Below, one piece after another: positions 1 to 9,122 of a stretch of 64,000 bases of DNA; position 1 is the stretch's first letter; each line of letters starts with the position of its first letter. The DNA comes from Pirellulales bacterium (lineage in GTDB: Bacteria > Planctomycetota > Planctomycetia > Pirellulales > PALSA-1355), in NCBI GenBank assembly GCA_022844125.1, contig JALHMI010000004.1, forward strand, positions 374,393 to 438,392, written 5' to 3'. The translations under genes and the position numbers were made by a program. The notes beneath the pieces were generated by a model. That model made no database searches. It was given only the letters and a program-made list of their open reading frames with translations, and was not told where the DNA came from.

Positions 1-2231
1 GTCAGGTTGTCGGCCGCTTGCGAGTCGCTGCCCGCAGGCACCAGCTTTTCGAGCGCGTTCATCGCCGCTTCGGCTTTGTCGAGCTGCGCCGGATTCGTCG
101 CAATGAATGCCCGCATCGCCAGCTTGTACGTCTCGGCCGGGAAATTACCTTGCGACGCCGCGGAGCTACCAGCCTGCACGAGCGTGAGCGGGCCGAAGGT
201 CGGTTCCTCGAGCCAGATAACTGCCTGTGCGGGCTCATCCGCTTCGAGCAGCAGCTGCGCGAGCGAGAACACGGCCGTCGCCACGGTCGCGTCGGGCGTG
301 GCGCCGGCCTTCTTAACGCGTTCGATTCCGCCTTCCAGCACCTCGCGCGCTTGCTTGCGGAGCGCGGCCAGTTGCTCGGCGTTCGGTCGCTCGGCCTCGG
401 GCTGGCGCAGCGCCTTGAGATAGGTCGACCACAGTGCCTGTCCGGCACGCAGTTCAGCCTGTCCACGGCGCGGCGAATCGGCCGGAATCTTGTTGAGGTA
501 TTCGGCCGCCCGTTCGACCTTTCCGGCCGCGGCAGCGAAGTTCACCAGCGTCAGCGCCGCCTCCTCGGCTTCATCCTGATCAGGCCACCGCTGGAACGTC
601 ATCTCCGCGACACGCTCAATCTGCCCGATCTCGAACGACCGATCTTCTTCCTTCGACTCGCCGTACAACCGCACCCACGAGGCGAGCGCGATCTTGGCCC
701 CTTGCCGTCCAGGCAGCGTGTCAGGATAGTTCTGCAGCAGGTACTCGCCCAGCACCGCCGCATCGTAGTAGTTGCCAACGGTCCAATTCAGGAAGCACTG
801 ATAGTACCGGGCTGAAGCGAGCAGCTCGGCCGTTGTGTCCTGATCGCGAAGTCGCATCGCCAGGTCGAGCAGTCGCATCGCATCGCCGGCTGAGACATTT
901 CGCTGCTTCTCCAGATCGGCGATTGCGGGCTTGTCTCCCTGCGCGCGAACGGCGTCCAGCGCTAGCGCCGCTTTCTGCATCCGCTCGAGCGCGGGTTTGG
1001 CCTGGGTGAGCGCCTCGACAAACGTCTTCGGTGGACCGGCCTTGACAGCGTCGTCCTGCTTGGCGCTCGTGTTCGTGGCGGGAACTCCACCCGAAAGCAA
1101 CGCCAGCAGCACCCTGGCCGGCTGCTGGAAAGGATTCGCTTCTCGCAACAGCGGTCCAGCCGCTTCCCGCGCCGAACTGGCGAGCCGTTTGCGGTTCGGA
1201 TCTTTTTCGGGCAGCGCTTCGGCCTGCCGCTGGTAGGCGACGGCCGTCAGATAGCGAATCGCCAGGTCATCTTCTTCCGATCCTTCGCCCGCGGATTCCT
1301 TAGTCCACCGCTCGCCGCGTTCGATGGCCGCCTGGTACTTGCCGACCGTTGCTTCGGTCCAGCACTCCATCGCGTGCCGAGTGCTCTTGGTGCGGATTGA
1401 CCGCGTTTCGACCGAATCGGGCAGATCCATTAGCTCGCCAAAGCACGTCACCGCCAGGTCGAACTGACCCAGGGCTTGCCGGCAGCGTCCTTCCCACAAA
1501 CGGGCGAGCACGCCCACCGTACGCGTTCGATAGGCCTCGTGCAATTCGGCGTAGGCCTTCGCCGCAGTCTCATATTTCTTCTTGGCTTCGGCACTTCCAG
1601 CCGGAAAGGAACGCGCCGTTTCGAAGTCGATGTTTGCCCGCATCAGCTTGGCCTGAGCCAACTCGGCTGAAAGCCGCTGCTTCTGGGCCTGCAGTTCGGT
1701 TTCGCCGGGCGGGATCAGCTTCGGCATTTCGCCGAGGTGTCGGGTGAGCGTTTCTTCGGCTGAAGTGAACTCGGTGAGCGCCTGGCCATACAGGTTGCGG
1801 GCCTGCGTGGCCGCGGCTTCCTTTTCGGCCTCGGGCGCAATCTGCACCAGCCGGCGGCCGCGTTCCACCAGCACGCCGGCCAGCGAATTGCGCGCTGCGC
1901 CGGCCAGCGGGTGATCGGCATGTTCTTTTGCGAACTTTTCGAGTGCGGCCGTCGCCTGGTCGAGTTGCGCACTGCGCAGTTGCGGATCGCCGGGTTCGCC
2001 GGCTGCCGCCAACAGCGTCACGCCGCGTTCGTAGTCCAGCCGCTTGCGAATGGCCTCGTTAGCCAGCGGACTGGTTGCGAGGTCCTCGAGATACGTGAGC
2101 GTCTCGTCGTAGTACTTGCCCGAGCGGAGCGCGGCGAGGAACTCGTCGACCGGCTCGGCGGCGCCGGCAGACCCGGCCGCAATTGCGACCAGTCCCCACG
2201 CTACCAATTGCAAGCGGAGCAACGAGTTCAT
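1..2231 (-). CDS. Secreted helical-repeat (TPR-like) protein, C-terminus cut by window edge
   Basis: An open frame runs on the minus strand from ATG at 2231 to the left edge without a stop, giving at least 743 residues. The first 26 residues form a signal peptide (MNSLLRLQLVAW, then a small-residue stretch ending SAGAAE), so the product should be exported. The rest is almost entirely Ala/Leu/Glu-rich amphipathic helix, with tetratricopeptide-like spacing in places (LGEYLLQNYPD, AAEYLNKIPAD), as in planctomycete proteins that carry many degenerate TPRs. No catalytic motif was seen. The start is chosen because it is directly followed by the signal peptide and no upstream start extends it. Role unknown; a scaffold or protein-interaction role is an inference from the repeats only. 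Confidence 0.8.
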   Translation of the reverse strand, partial: MNSLLRLQLVAWGLVAIAAGSAGAAEPVDEFLAALRSGKYYDETLTYLEDLATSPLANEAIRKRLDYERGVTLLAAAGEPGDPQLRSAQLDQATAALEKFAKEHADHPLAGAARNSLAGVLVERGRRLVQIAPEAEKEAAATQARNLYGQALTEFTSAEETLTRHLGEMPKLIPPGETELQAQKQRLSAELAQAKLMRANIDFETARSFPAGSAEAKKKYETAAKAYAELHEAYRTRTVGVLARLWEGRCRQALGQFDLAVTCFGELMDLPDSVETRSIRTKSTRHAMECWTEATVGKYQAAIERGERWTKESAGEGSEEDDLAIRYLTAVAYQRQAEALPEKDPNRKRLASSAREAAGPLLREANPFQQPARVLLALLSGGVPATNTSAKQDDAVKAGPPKTFVEALTQAKPALERMQKAALALDAVRAQGDKPAIADLEKQRNVSAGDAMRLLDLAMRLRDQDTTAELLASARYYQCFLNWTVGNYYDAAVLGEYLLQNYPDTLPGRQGAKIALASWVRLYGESKEEDRSFEIGQIERVAEMTFQRWPDQDEAEEAALTLVNFAAAAGKVERAAEYLNKIPADSPRRGQAELRAGQALWSTYLKALRQPEAERPNAEQLAALRKQAREVLEGGIERVKKAGATPDATVATAVFSLAQLLLEADEPAQAVIWLEEPTFGPLTLVQAGSSAASQGNFPAETYKLAMRAFIATNPAQLDKAEAAMNALEKLVPAGSDSQAADNL

Positions 2232-2557
2232 CAGGTCCTCGAAGTTGTCGTGCCGAAATGGATGCGCTTTGCTGCGAGCGTCGCTACTTGTGAATCTTAA
2301 CCGCTCGGGCGCGGTTACAGGACTCCAAGTGAGCGCAGGCAGCGAGCGCGATCGTTGGCAAGAGGCCGAGCAGACGCACAACGGCGCTCGACGGGAAGAT
2401 TTGGCCCTGGCAAGTTTGGCACGTTGCGCTGGTGCGGGTTCCGGGCCGCGATCGCGCTCGCCAGTTGGCCTGCTTCGTCCTCTCTCTATATAGCCAGAGT
2501 ATAGTGCCGGGCCGGCAATCTCAACCCTTTTCCGGGGAACGGCTTGCAATTCGCCCG
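2232..2557. other. Intergenic region, no gene seen
   Basis: About 326 bases between the start of the helical-repeat gene and the end of the SDR gene, both on the minus strand. It should hold the promoter of the helical-repeat gene. I see no convincing -35/-10 pair, hairpin or small ORF with a ribosome binding site. Confidence 0.5.
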
Positions 2558-3424
2558 CTACGCTGTTTCTGCGGCCGTTTCCAGGGCCGCCTTGGTCCGC
2601 CGCAGCTCGCTCCGTGCCATGCGCTGACCCAGGGCCGGCGAAAGCCGATTCAGCCACCAAATCAGCCGCCACCACTGCGGAATCACGATCACCGAGCGGT
2701 TACGCGCCACGGCCTTCAGCGTTTGTCGCGCGAACTCGTCAGGCTCCATCGGGTTCAGCTTGGCCCAGAACTTTTGCTGCCGTTCGAGCGGGACCGGTTG
2801 TATCAGTTTTCCGAACTTGCCGTAATCTTCCAGTAGTGCCGTGCGCACGGTGCCGGGGCAGAGCGCGCTGACGCGCACGCCGTGCTCGGCGGCTTCGACG
2901 CGGAGCGAAAGCGAGAGGCCCAACACGCCGTATTTCGAGGCCGCGTAACTTACGCACCATGGCGACGGCAGAAAACCGCAGACCGAGGCCGTGTTCACGA
3001 TGTGTCCAAAGCCTTGCCGCACCATCAGCGGGTAAGCAGCCTGCACGCCGTTCGCCACGCCGCGCAGGTTGACGTCGAACACCGTGTTCCAGTCGTCGAT
3101 CCCATAGAGCTTCGCTTCGCCACCAATGCTGATGCCCGCGTTGTTGAACAGGTAGTCGAGCCGTCCGTGTTGGCGAGCGGTGTCTTCGACCACTCGGCGC
3201 ACCGCTTCGAAGTCAACGACGTTCAGTTCCGTCGCGGTGGCTTTGAGGTTGTGCTGCCGCAGGGACGCGGCGATTTCTTCAGCGCGCTGGCCCTGCCGGT
3301 CGGCCAGCACGACAGTCGCCCCGCGTTCCACGAGGGCCTTTGCCAGGCCATAGCCGATTCCCGATGCCGCACCGGTCACAATTGCCACGGCGCCGTCGTA
3401 TGTGCGTATTTGGTTGTTCTTCAT
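2558..3424 (-). CDS. Short-chain dehydrogenase/reductase (SDR)
   Basis: A 288-residue classical SDR. The nucleotide-binding TGAASGIG motif is at residues 17-24, ADR follows the second strand at 41-43, NNAG is at 94-97, the structural Asn is in DVNL (N119), and the catalytic Ser-Tyr-Lys set is S147, Y160 and K164 (YAASK). The length is slightly above the usual 250 because of a C-terminal basic, Trp-rich tail (PQWWRLIWWLNRL, about 250-262) that could lie on a membrane surface. The family oxidises or reduces alcohols and ketones with NAD(P)(H); the substrate cannot be told from sequence. ATG start at 3424. It is divergent from the SIS gene with about 165 bases between them. Confidence 0.93.
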   Translation of the reverse strand: MKNNQIRTYDGAVAIVTGAASGIGYGLAKALVERGATVVLADRQGQRAEEIAASLRQHNLKATATELNVVDFEAVRRVVEDTARQHGRLDYLFNNAGISIGGEAKLYGIDDWNTVFDVNLRGVANGVQAAYPLMVRQGFGHIVNTASVCGFLPSPWCVSYAASKYGVLGLSLSLRVEAAEHGVRVSALCPGTVRTALLEDYGKFGKLIQPVPLERQQKFWAKLNPMEPDEFARQTLKAVARNRSVIVIPQWWRLIWWLNRLSPALGQRMARSELRRTKAALETAAETA

Positions 3425-3590
3425 GTGGGGGGGGAATTTGAACTAAGACTGGCGTTAACGCGGGATTGCCAAGACTCCCAGTGTAACTTCCCGGGCAATG
3501 TGGCGCGATCACTGGGCCGCTGGCGACCGCTTGCATTTCGCACTAGACTGGTTCACTGTCGTCCCAAACCACGTTTTTTCGAGGATTTCC

Positions 3591-4196
3591 ATGCTCGGCG
3601 CCACGCTCGGCATTCCCCAGTACATCGCCCGCCTGCACGCGGAAATCGACCGCGTCGACCATCAGCAGATTCAGGCCTGGGCTGACCTGGTCTACGAAGC
3701 CTGGGAGAACGAACGCTTCATTTTCGTGTTCGGCAACGGCGGCTCCGGCACCACGGCCACGCACATCTGCGAAGACCTCGGCAAGAGCTCGCTCCGCCAG
3801 GAAGAACTACACGACGAATCCAAGAAGCGGCTTAAGATCCTCAGCCTTACCGATAACCTCGGCTGGATTCTGGCCCTGGGGAACGACATCGGCTACGAGC
3901 ATATCTTCGTCCAGCAGCTGATGAACTATGGCTCGGCCGGCGACCTCTGCATCGCCATCAGCGGCTCGGGCAACAGTCCCAATGTTCTGAGCGCTGTCGA
4001 CTGGGCCAATCGCCACGGGCTGAAGACCTTCGGCCTCACCGGCTTCGATGGCGGCAAGCTGAAGGGGATGGCCCACTCGGGCATGCACGTCCCGCTGCAC
4101 GACATGGGCATGGTTGAAAGCATTCACCTCGCACTGTTCCACTGGGTGCTGAACGACGTCTTCGCCCGGATCAACAGCGAAGGACGGCACGCGTAG
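3591..4196 (+). CDS. SIS-domain phosphosugar isomerase (GmhA/DiaA-like)
   Basis: A 201-residue SIS-domain protein. The phosphate-binding loops are visible as FVFGNGGSGTTATHICEDL near residues 45-63 and ISGSGNSPNVLSAVDWA near 120-136, both in the pattern of sedoheptulose-7-phosphate isomerase GmhA and its relative DiaA. The family isomerises or binds phosphosugars in the cytoplasm. The frame is open upstream to 3498, but ATG at 3591 is preferred: it follows a GAGG-containing stretch and gives the usual length of about 200. It lies 6 bases upstream of a ROK sugar kinase, so the two are very likely one operon working on the same sugar or sugar phosphate. A true heptose role is unproven. Confidence 0.88.
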   Translation: MLGATLGIPQYIARLHAEIDRVDHQQIQAWADLVYEAWENERFIFVFGNGGSGTTATHICEDLGKSSLRQEELHDESKKRLKILSLTDNLGWILALGNDIGYEHIFVQQLMNYGSAGDLCIAISGSGNSPNVLSAVDWANRHGLKTFGLTGFDGGKLKGMAHSGMHVPLHDMGMVESIHLALFHWVLNDVFARINSEGRHA

Positions 4197-4202
4197 GTTC
4201 CC

Positions 4203-5144
4203 ATGCTTCTCGGCATTGAAATCGGTGGAACCAAGCTGCAACTCGGCGTCGGGGCGGGCAACGGTGTGCTCGTTGATCTCGTCCGCTTGAACGTCGATCC
4301 ATCGCCAGGGGCCGAAGGGATTCTGCGGCAGATCGCGACTGCCGGGCGTGAGCTGGTGGCGAAGCACGGCGTTACGGCCGCGGGCTTTGGCTTCGGTGGA
4401 CCGGTCGATACATCGCGCGGTGTCGCAGTGAAGAGTCACCACGTGCGCGGCTGGGATGGGTTTCCGCTGGCCGACTGGTGCGGTCGCGAATTGGGCGTTC
4501 GCGCCGTGATTGAGAACGATTGCGACGCCGCCGCGCTGGCCGAAGCCCGTTACGGGGCAGGGCGGGGGGCCAATCCGGTCTTCTACGTCACGGTCGGAAC
4601 CGGCATCGGCGGCGGACTCGTCGTCGATGGCCGCATCTATCGCGGTTCCGGTCACGGCGCTGCCGAGATCGGGCATCTGCGGCCCGGACTCGATTGCGAT
4701 GATCCCGAGGCCATCGTTGAAGCGAGCTCCGCCGGGTGGGGGATCGCGGCCACTGCCGTTCGCTGGCTTGCGGATGAGCAACGGTTTTCGGTTGCCGACC
4801 GCAAATCACTGCTCGCCGCTTGCGAGCAAGATCCGGCGCAGCTCAATGCGCGGATGGTTGCCGAAGCCGCGGCGGCCGGCAGTCCCTTGGCCGGCGCGGT
4901 CATGGATCGCGCACTGCAAACGCTCGGCTGGGCCATCGCTCAGGCGTTGACGCTCACGTCACCGCAAGTGGTCGTCATCGGTGGCGGAGTTTCACTCAGC
5001 GGCGAGCAGCAATTCTTCACGCCGCTGCGTGAGCACGTCGCGCGATATATATTTCCACCCTTGAGGGAGAAATACAGGATCGTGCCCGCCGCTCTGGGCG
5101 AGGAAGTCGTCGTGCACGGCGCTTTGGCTGCCGCCGCGGAGTAA
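4203..5144 (+). CDS. ROK-family sugar kinase
   Basis: A 313-residue ROK kinase. The N-terminal phosphate-binding loop is GIEIGGTKLQLG (4-15), the catalytic Asp sits in ENDCDAAALAEA (D106), and VTVGTGIGGGLV (129-140) is the second phosphate loop. The E155xxH158 pair of ROK glucokinases is present (AEIGHLR). The zinc-binding CxCGxxGC block that normally follows is missing: the equivalent stretch after HLRPG has one cysteine (C165) and reads DDPEAIVEASSAG. It is therefore a reduced, non-zinc ROK. The family phosphorylates glucose, fructose, ManNAc or similar sugars with ATP. It starts with ATG 6 bases after the SIS isomerase gene. Kinase class is confident, sugar specificity is not. Confidence 0.9.
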   Translation: MLLGIEIGGTKLQLGVGAGNGVLVDLVRLNVDPSPGAEGILRQIATAGRELVAKHGVTAAGFGFGGPVDTSRGVAVKSHHVRGWDGFPLADWCGRELGVRAVIENDCDAAALAEARYGAGRGANPVFYVTVGTGIGGGLVVDGRIYRGSGHGAAEIGHLRPGLDCDDPEAIVEASSAGWGIAATAVRWLADEQRFSVADRKSLLAACEQDPAQLNARMVAEAAAAGSPLAGAVMDRALQTLGWAIAQALTLTSPQVVVIGGGVSLSGEQQFFTPLREHVARYIFPPLREKYRIVPAALGEEVVVHGALAAAAE

Positions 5145-5428
5145 GGGAATATCCTCTCCGGCTGTAGACGAATCCGCTTGTGTGCCGGAATCTTCGGCAC
5201 AAAGCTTGTATTCCACCGCTCGTAGTCTTGTCTTGGTGGCGCGCCGAACTTCCCTCATCTCACGGGCGTACGTTCTACACAGTGTAGTACCGACCGACTC
5301 GATAGCGCGCTCGCCTTTTCCCGGCGAGCGACATCCGCCAGCCCGAGGCGCACGCTCGTAGAATTCCCGCCACAAGGAGTTTCGAAGGGTGCAATTCGGG
5401 CTGGCGCTGTTTCCGGATGGTGGATTTG

Positions 5429-5815
5429 CTACGACTTGCGCCAGCCGCCACCTGCCTGTTGTTCCAGCTTCGCTCGAACCTCCGGCAGCGGATAGTCGAT
5501 GATCGGCAAGTCCAGATGCGATAGCTCGCGCAGCCGCTCGTAGCCGCGAGTGACCAGGACCTGTTGGTCGCGGACATAAGTCGAATCGAGCGAGCGCTTG
5601 TCGAACGGCCCTTCGACCACGACCGGCGAAAAGTCCGAATGCACGATGTACTGCGCGAGCACCGGATTGCAGCGGATGTGTCGCTCGCGGGTCGTGTGCA
5701 GCGTTTCGGGATCGAGCATCCCGATCACGTAGCGCAAATAGAGATCGCTGTCGGTGAGCCCTGCGACGTCACCGCCGCAAACTTCGCAGAGATATCCCTC
5801 ATCGCACTTGGCCAT
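5429..5815 (-). CDS. Conserved-looking hypothetical protein with N-terminal CxxC
   Basis: A 128-residue protein that I do not recognise. It begins MAKCDEGYLCEVCGGDV, giving a CxxC pair (CEVC) near residues 10-13 that could belong to a small metal site or be redox active. The remainder is mixed helix and strand with no membrane segment or signal peptide. ATG at 5815 is preferred to a TTG five codons upstream; a GGA-rich stretch lies about 10 bases before it. It is last in a minus-strand series thrC, dapB, this gene, with gaps of 71 and 57 bases, so it may be co-transcribed with amino acid biosynthesis genes. No function is proposed. Confidence 0.7.
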   Translation of the reverse strand: MAKCDEGYLCEVCGGDVAGLTDSDLYLRYVIGMLDPETLHTTRERHIRCNPVLAQYIVHSDFSPVVVEGPFDKRSLDSTYVRDQQVLVTRGYERLRELSHLDLPIIDYPLPEVRAKLEQQAGGGWRKS

Positions 5816-5872
5816 GATTGCCAATTCCAAAAGCCAGGCGAATACCTTCGCCTGGAACCACCGCGCGAAAAG

Positions 5873-6667
5873 CTAGTTCCCCAGCACATCCTTCATCGTA
5901 TACAGCCCTGCCGGTTTACCGGCCAGAAACTTCGCCGCCGCCAGCGCGCCATGCGCATAACAGTCGCGATTCGTGGCTTTGACCGTGATCTCCAGCGTTT
6001 CGCCCAGAAGGCCAAACACGATCGTGTGCTCGCCCGGGTTGTCGCCGGTGCGGAGCGCGTGATAGCCGATTTCGCCGTGCGGGCGCTGACCGGGGCGACC
6101 TGATCGGCCGTGCACAACGTCTTTCTGCCCCATCACGCCGGCGATGATTTCGCCGAACTTGAGGGCCGTGCCGCTGGGGGCGTCTTCCTTAAAGCGATGA
6201 TGCCGCTCGATGATCTCGACGTCCGCCCCGCCGGGATGATCCTTGAGCGCCTTGGCCGCCGACTCGCTGAGCTGCATGGCCAGGTTCACCGCCAGGCTCA
6301 TGCTCGGCGCCCACAGGATCGGAATCCCACCCGCCGCGGCGCGGATCTTCTCCTGCTGCTCGGGCTCCAGGCCGGTCGTCGCGACGACCAGCGGAATCTT
6401 CTGCTCCAGGCACCGCGCGACGATCGAATCCGTCGCCTGCGGTACGGAGAAATCGATTACCACGTCGAGATCTTTTGGTAGCCCGGCCGAGAGTGGCACG
6501 CCGATTGGGCCCACGCCCGCCATCGTGCCCGCGTCGGTCCCGAGCTTTGAATGCGACGCATGTTCGATGGCGGCAACGACCGAAAGTTCCGGATCGGCAC
6601 TGGCCAGTGCGATCAGCCGCTGACCCATCCGTCCGGCGGCGCCGTTGATTCCAAGCTTAAGTGGCAT
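5873..6667 (-). CDS. dapB: 4-hydroxy-tetrahydrodipicolinate reductase
   Basis: DapB catalyses the NAD(P)H-dependent reduction of hydroxytetrahydrodipicolinate in lysine and diaminopimelate synthesis. The N-terminal dinucleotide fold has GINGAAGRMGQRLI (about residues 5-18), VVIDFSVPQAT marks the cofactor loop, and the family signature ERHHRFKEDAPSGTALK carries the catalytic His and Lys and the substrate-binding SGTA. The length (264 residues) is normal. ATG at 6667 is chosen because homologues begin a few residues before the GxxGxxG motif; the frame stays open 16 codons further upstream. It lies 71 bases downstream of thrC on the same strand, so two aspartate-family steps are clustered. Confidence 0.96.
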   Translation of the reverse strand: MPLKLGINGAAGRMGQRLIALASADPELSVVAAIEHASHSKLGTDAGTMAGVGPIGVPLSAGLPKDLDVVIDFSVPQATDSIVARCLEQKIPLVVATTGLEPEQQEKIRAAAGGIPILWAPSMSLAVNLAMQLSESAAKALKDHPGGADVEIIERHHRFKEDAPSGTALKFGEIIAGVMGQKDVVHGRSGRPGQRPHGEIGYHALRTGDNPGEHTIVFGLLGETLEITVKATNRDCYAHGALAAAKFLAGKPAGLYTMKDVLGN

Positions 6668-6738
6668 GCGGTCCCTCGGTGCCCGGTCAATATGCTGATA
6701 GGACCCCGCCGGCAAAGCCGGGGGCTATAGAATGAATG

Positions 6739-8136
6739 CTAACTATAAAGCTGAATCGCTTTGACGATCTCGTCGAGCTCGTTCGGCACAGCGACTGCGC
6801 GGTTGGCGTACGAGGCTCGCTTCACGCCGCGGCTCCCCAGTACCTTGTTGAACTGATCCTGGTCGGTCGTGTGATAGGCGACCGTCGCGGTCGGATCCTT
6901 GAGCTGGTGACCAGTGAGGATGCAGACCACGCGTTCATCCGGCTGAATGACGCCTTGTTCGACCAGCAGCTTCGCACCGGCGACGCTCGCGGCGCTCGCC
7001 GGCTCGCAGCCCATCCCGCCTGCGCCTACCTGGGCCTTGGCGTCCAGAATCTCCTGATCGCTCACTTCGCGGACCACGCCGTCGCAGAATTCCAGCGCTC
7101 GCAGGCACTTGTCGAGGTTCACCGGCCGATTGATTTCGATGGCGCTGGCGATCGTCGAAGCCCGCCGCGCATGTTCGTCGAGTTCCTGGTAGTACCCGTC
7201 GGCAACCGACTGATCGGGCTCGCCGCCGTTCCAGCGCAAGCTGCGCTTCTCGTACAGCTCGTGCAGGGTATTGGAGCCCGTGGCATTAATCACGGCCAGC
7301 CGCGGCACGCGATCAATCAGGCCGATCTCCTTCATCTCGGCAAACGCTTTGCCGAACGCACTCGAGTTCCCCAGGTTGCCGCCGGGCACCACGATCCAGT
7401 CGGGCACTTCCCACCGCAGCCCTTCGAGCACCCGGCACATGATCGTTTTTTGCCCCTCCAGCCGGAACGGATTCACGCTGTTCACCAGATAAATCCCCAG
7501 CCGGCTGGAGACCTCTCTCACTCGGGCCATCGCGTCATCGAAGTCACCAGCGATCTGCATGGTGAGCGCGCCATAGTCGAGCGCCTGCGACAGCTTGCCG
7601 TACGAGATCTTGCCTGAGCCGATGAAGATCACGGCTTTCATCAGGTGGGTAACCGAGCAGTAGAGCGCGAGCGAGGCGCTGGTGTTGCCGGTCGATGCGC
7701 AGGCCGCACGCTTGGCGCCGATGGTGTGCGCGTGCGTAAAAGCGGCGGTCATGCCGTTGTCTTTGAAGCTGCCCGAGGGGTTCATGCCTTCGTATTCCAG
7801 CAGCAGCTTGCCGGCGCCTTTGAGTCCGACATACTTCGCCACGGCGGGCGCAGACTGCAAGAGCGTCTGGCCCTCGCCGATCGTGACCACCTGCTCGCGC
7901 TTGGCGAACGGGAGTAGTTCGTAGAACCGCCAGACGCCGCTGAGCGCCAGCGGGTCATAGCGCTGCGACCACTTGCCCTCGAAGTAAGAAAGCTCGCGCG
8001 GCGGGTTCAGGCGGTCCCAGTCGTAGACCACGTCGAGCAAACCGCCGCAGGCCTGGCAGGCGACGCGCACCTCGTCAATGGCGTAGGTGGCCGCGCAGGA
8101 GGGGCGAATACAACGTTGGTAAGCGAGATCGGTCAA
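6739..8136 (-). CDS. thrC: Threonine synthase
   Basis: A PLP enzyme that converts O-phosphohomoserine to threonine. The PLP lysine is K125 in [11 protein letters not shown], and the glycine-rich phosphate-binding loop is [14 protein letters not shown]. The N-terminus has two CxxxxC/CxxC pairs (C9, C14, C27, C30), a small zinc-ribbon-like extension found in some threonine synthases. At 465 residues it resembles the longer plant/archaeal-type enzymes. The C-terminus has the usual [12 protein letters not shown] stretch. It is first in the likely thrC-dapB-hypothetical operon. About 500 bases upstream contain no gene and should hold its promoter. Confidence 0.96.
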   Translation of the reverse strand: MTDLAYQRCIRPSCAATYAIDEVRVACQACGGLLDVVYDWDRLNPPRELSYFEGKWSQRYDPLALSGVWRFYELLPFAKREQVVTIGEGQTLLQSAPAVAKYVGLKGAGKLLLEYEGMNPSGSFKDNGMTAAFTHAHTIGAKRAACASTGNTSASLALYCSVTHLMKAVIFIGSGKISYGKLSQALDYGALTMQIAGDFDDAMARVREVSSRLGIYLVNSVNPFRLEGQKTIMCRVLEGLRWEVPDWIVVPGGNLGNSSAFGKAFAEMKEIGLIDRVPRLAVINATGSNTLHELYEKRSLRWNGGEPDQSVADGYYQELDEHARRASTIASAIEINRPVNLDKCLRALEFCDGVVREVSDQEILDAKAQVGAGGMGCEPASAASVAGAKLLVEQGVIQPDERVVCILTGHQLKDPTATVAYHTTDQDQFNKVLGSRGVKRASYANRAVAVPNELDEIVKAIQLYS

Positions 8137-8537
8137 TGTGGCGGCGCGAATGGCTTGGGCTCCCCGGCAAATGACCCACGCCGCAACTCAGTCGGCGGGG
8201 TACAGAAGCACGAGTTTCGACGCCAGAACGAGACCCACCCCGTCGCCAGGATTCTCGCTCACAGACGGCTTTTCGCCCACCGCGTACGCAAAGATTCAGC
8301 CACGCTTGCACCAACAGCCATGCCCTCAGGAGGCATAACAGCGGGCAGGCCGAACTGGGCGGCGAGCACCGAAACCGCCTCTAGTCTAAGTCAGCGTTCG
8401 GCCGGATGTCTAGCTGTGCCCACTGCGATTGCCACGGCACCGTAGTTGTTTGCGGGGGGCGGCTTGCGGCAGTTTACGCAATCGCGCAAATCCAGTCCAC
8501 ACCCCAGCTTAGCAGAGCGCAATTGGCGGGTGTTTGT
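8137..8537. other. Intergenic region between divergent thrC and the DksA/TraR gene
   Basis: About 400 bases with no ORF that has a ribosome binding site or a recognisable protein. It must carry the thrC promoter on the minus strand. I found no clear -35/-10 pair for thrC and no riboswitch fold that I could recognise by eye. Confidence 0.45.
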
Positions 8538-8566
8538 TTGACAGCCGGGAGTCGCGATTTTAGAAT
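8538..8566 (+). promoter_or_regulatory. Near-consensus sigma-70 promoter for the DksA/TraR-type gene
   Basis: TTGACA at 8538-8543 and TAGAAT at 8561-8566 are separated by exactly 17 bases. This is the best promoter match in the window. Transcription should start near 8573, giving a leader of about 75 bases before ATG at 8650. Confidence 0.75.
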
Positions 8567-8580
8567 GATGATTTTGTAGT

Positions 8581-8595
8581 ACCCCAAAATGGGGT
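8581..8595 (+). promoter_or_regulatory. Short palindrome at the 5' end of the predicted transcript
   Basis: ACCCC AAAAT GGGGT is a perfect 5-base inverted repeat a few bases downstream of the expected transcription start. It could be an operator half-site pair or a small 5' stem-loop. The sequence alone cannot decide. Confidence 0.35.
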
Positions 8596-8649
8596 CAATC
8601 TGATCGGATACACTCTGCTCCACCGTCGTTGCTCTCGGAGATGTCAGCT

Positions 8650-9021
8650 ATGAAGAAGGCTGAGATGAAGGTGTACAAGGAACGACTCCTGGCCCTGCGT
8701 GCCCGACTGCGTGGCGACGTTGACGCCATGGCAGACGCAGCGTTGCGAAAAACCCGCTCGGAAGCGAATGGCGACCTCTCCAGCATGCCCATTCACATGG
8801 CGGACATTGGCAGCGACAACTACGAACAAGAGTTCACCCTGACGCTGATGCAGTCGGACGAGGTGACGCTCGAGTCGATTGAAGCCGCCATCGAAAGGAT
8901 CGAAGACGGCATTTTTGGCGCCTGCGAAGAATGTTCGGGGCCGATTAGCAAGGCCCGCCTGAACGCGATTCCCTACACTCCGCTGTGCATCAAGTGTGCG
9001 CAGAAGATGGAGAACCGCTAG
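8650..9021 (+). CDS. DksA/TraR-type zinc-finger protein
   Basis: A 123-residue protein with an N-terminal helical segment and a C-terminal C4 zinc finger, C92xxC95-17-C113xxC116 (ACEECSG and LCIKCAQK), as in the DksA/TraR/YocK family. DksA itself binds the RNA polymerase secondary channel and works with ppGpp, using an acidic coiled-coil tip. Here the helical region is short and a clear DxxDxA tip is not obvious, so the closer match is to the general-stress YocK/TraR-type members. ATG at 8650 is preferred over ATG 8641 and TTG 8629 because GGAG at 8637-8640 lies 9 bases upstream. It has a near-consensus promoter and is followed by an intrinsic terminator, so it is probably a single-gene transcript. 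Confidence 0.9.
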   Translation: MKKAEMKVYKERLLALRARLRGDVDAMADAALRKTRSEANGDLSSMPIHMADIGSDNYEQEFTLTLMQSDEVTLESIEAAIERIEDGIFGACEECSGPISKARLNAIPYTPLCIKCAQKMENR

Positions 9022-9075
9022 GAGTTAGATGCCGGCTGACCGGCCGCGCTGTGGTTTTCATCGATGTACAAACAG

Positions 9076-9122
9076 CGCCGCGGGCGACCCTCTGAAGGTT
9101 GCTCGCGGCGTTTCTTGTTTTC
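9076..9122 (+). terminator. Rho-independent terminator after the DksA/TraR-type gene
   Basis: A 14-base GC-rich stem (9076-9089 against 9097-9110, two mismatched or wobble pairs) with a 7-base loop is followed by TTTCTTGTTTT. It lies 55 bases after the stop codon. Confidence 0.85.
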
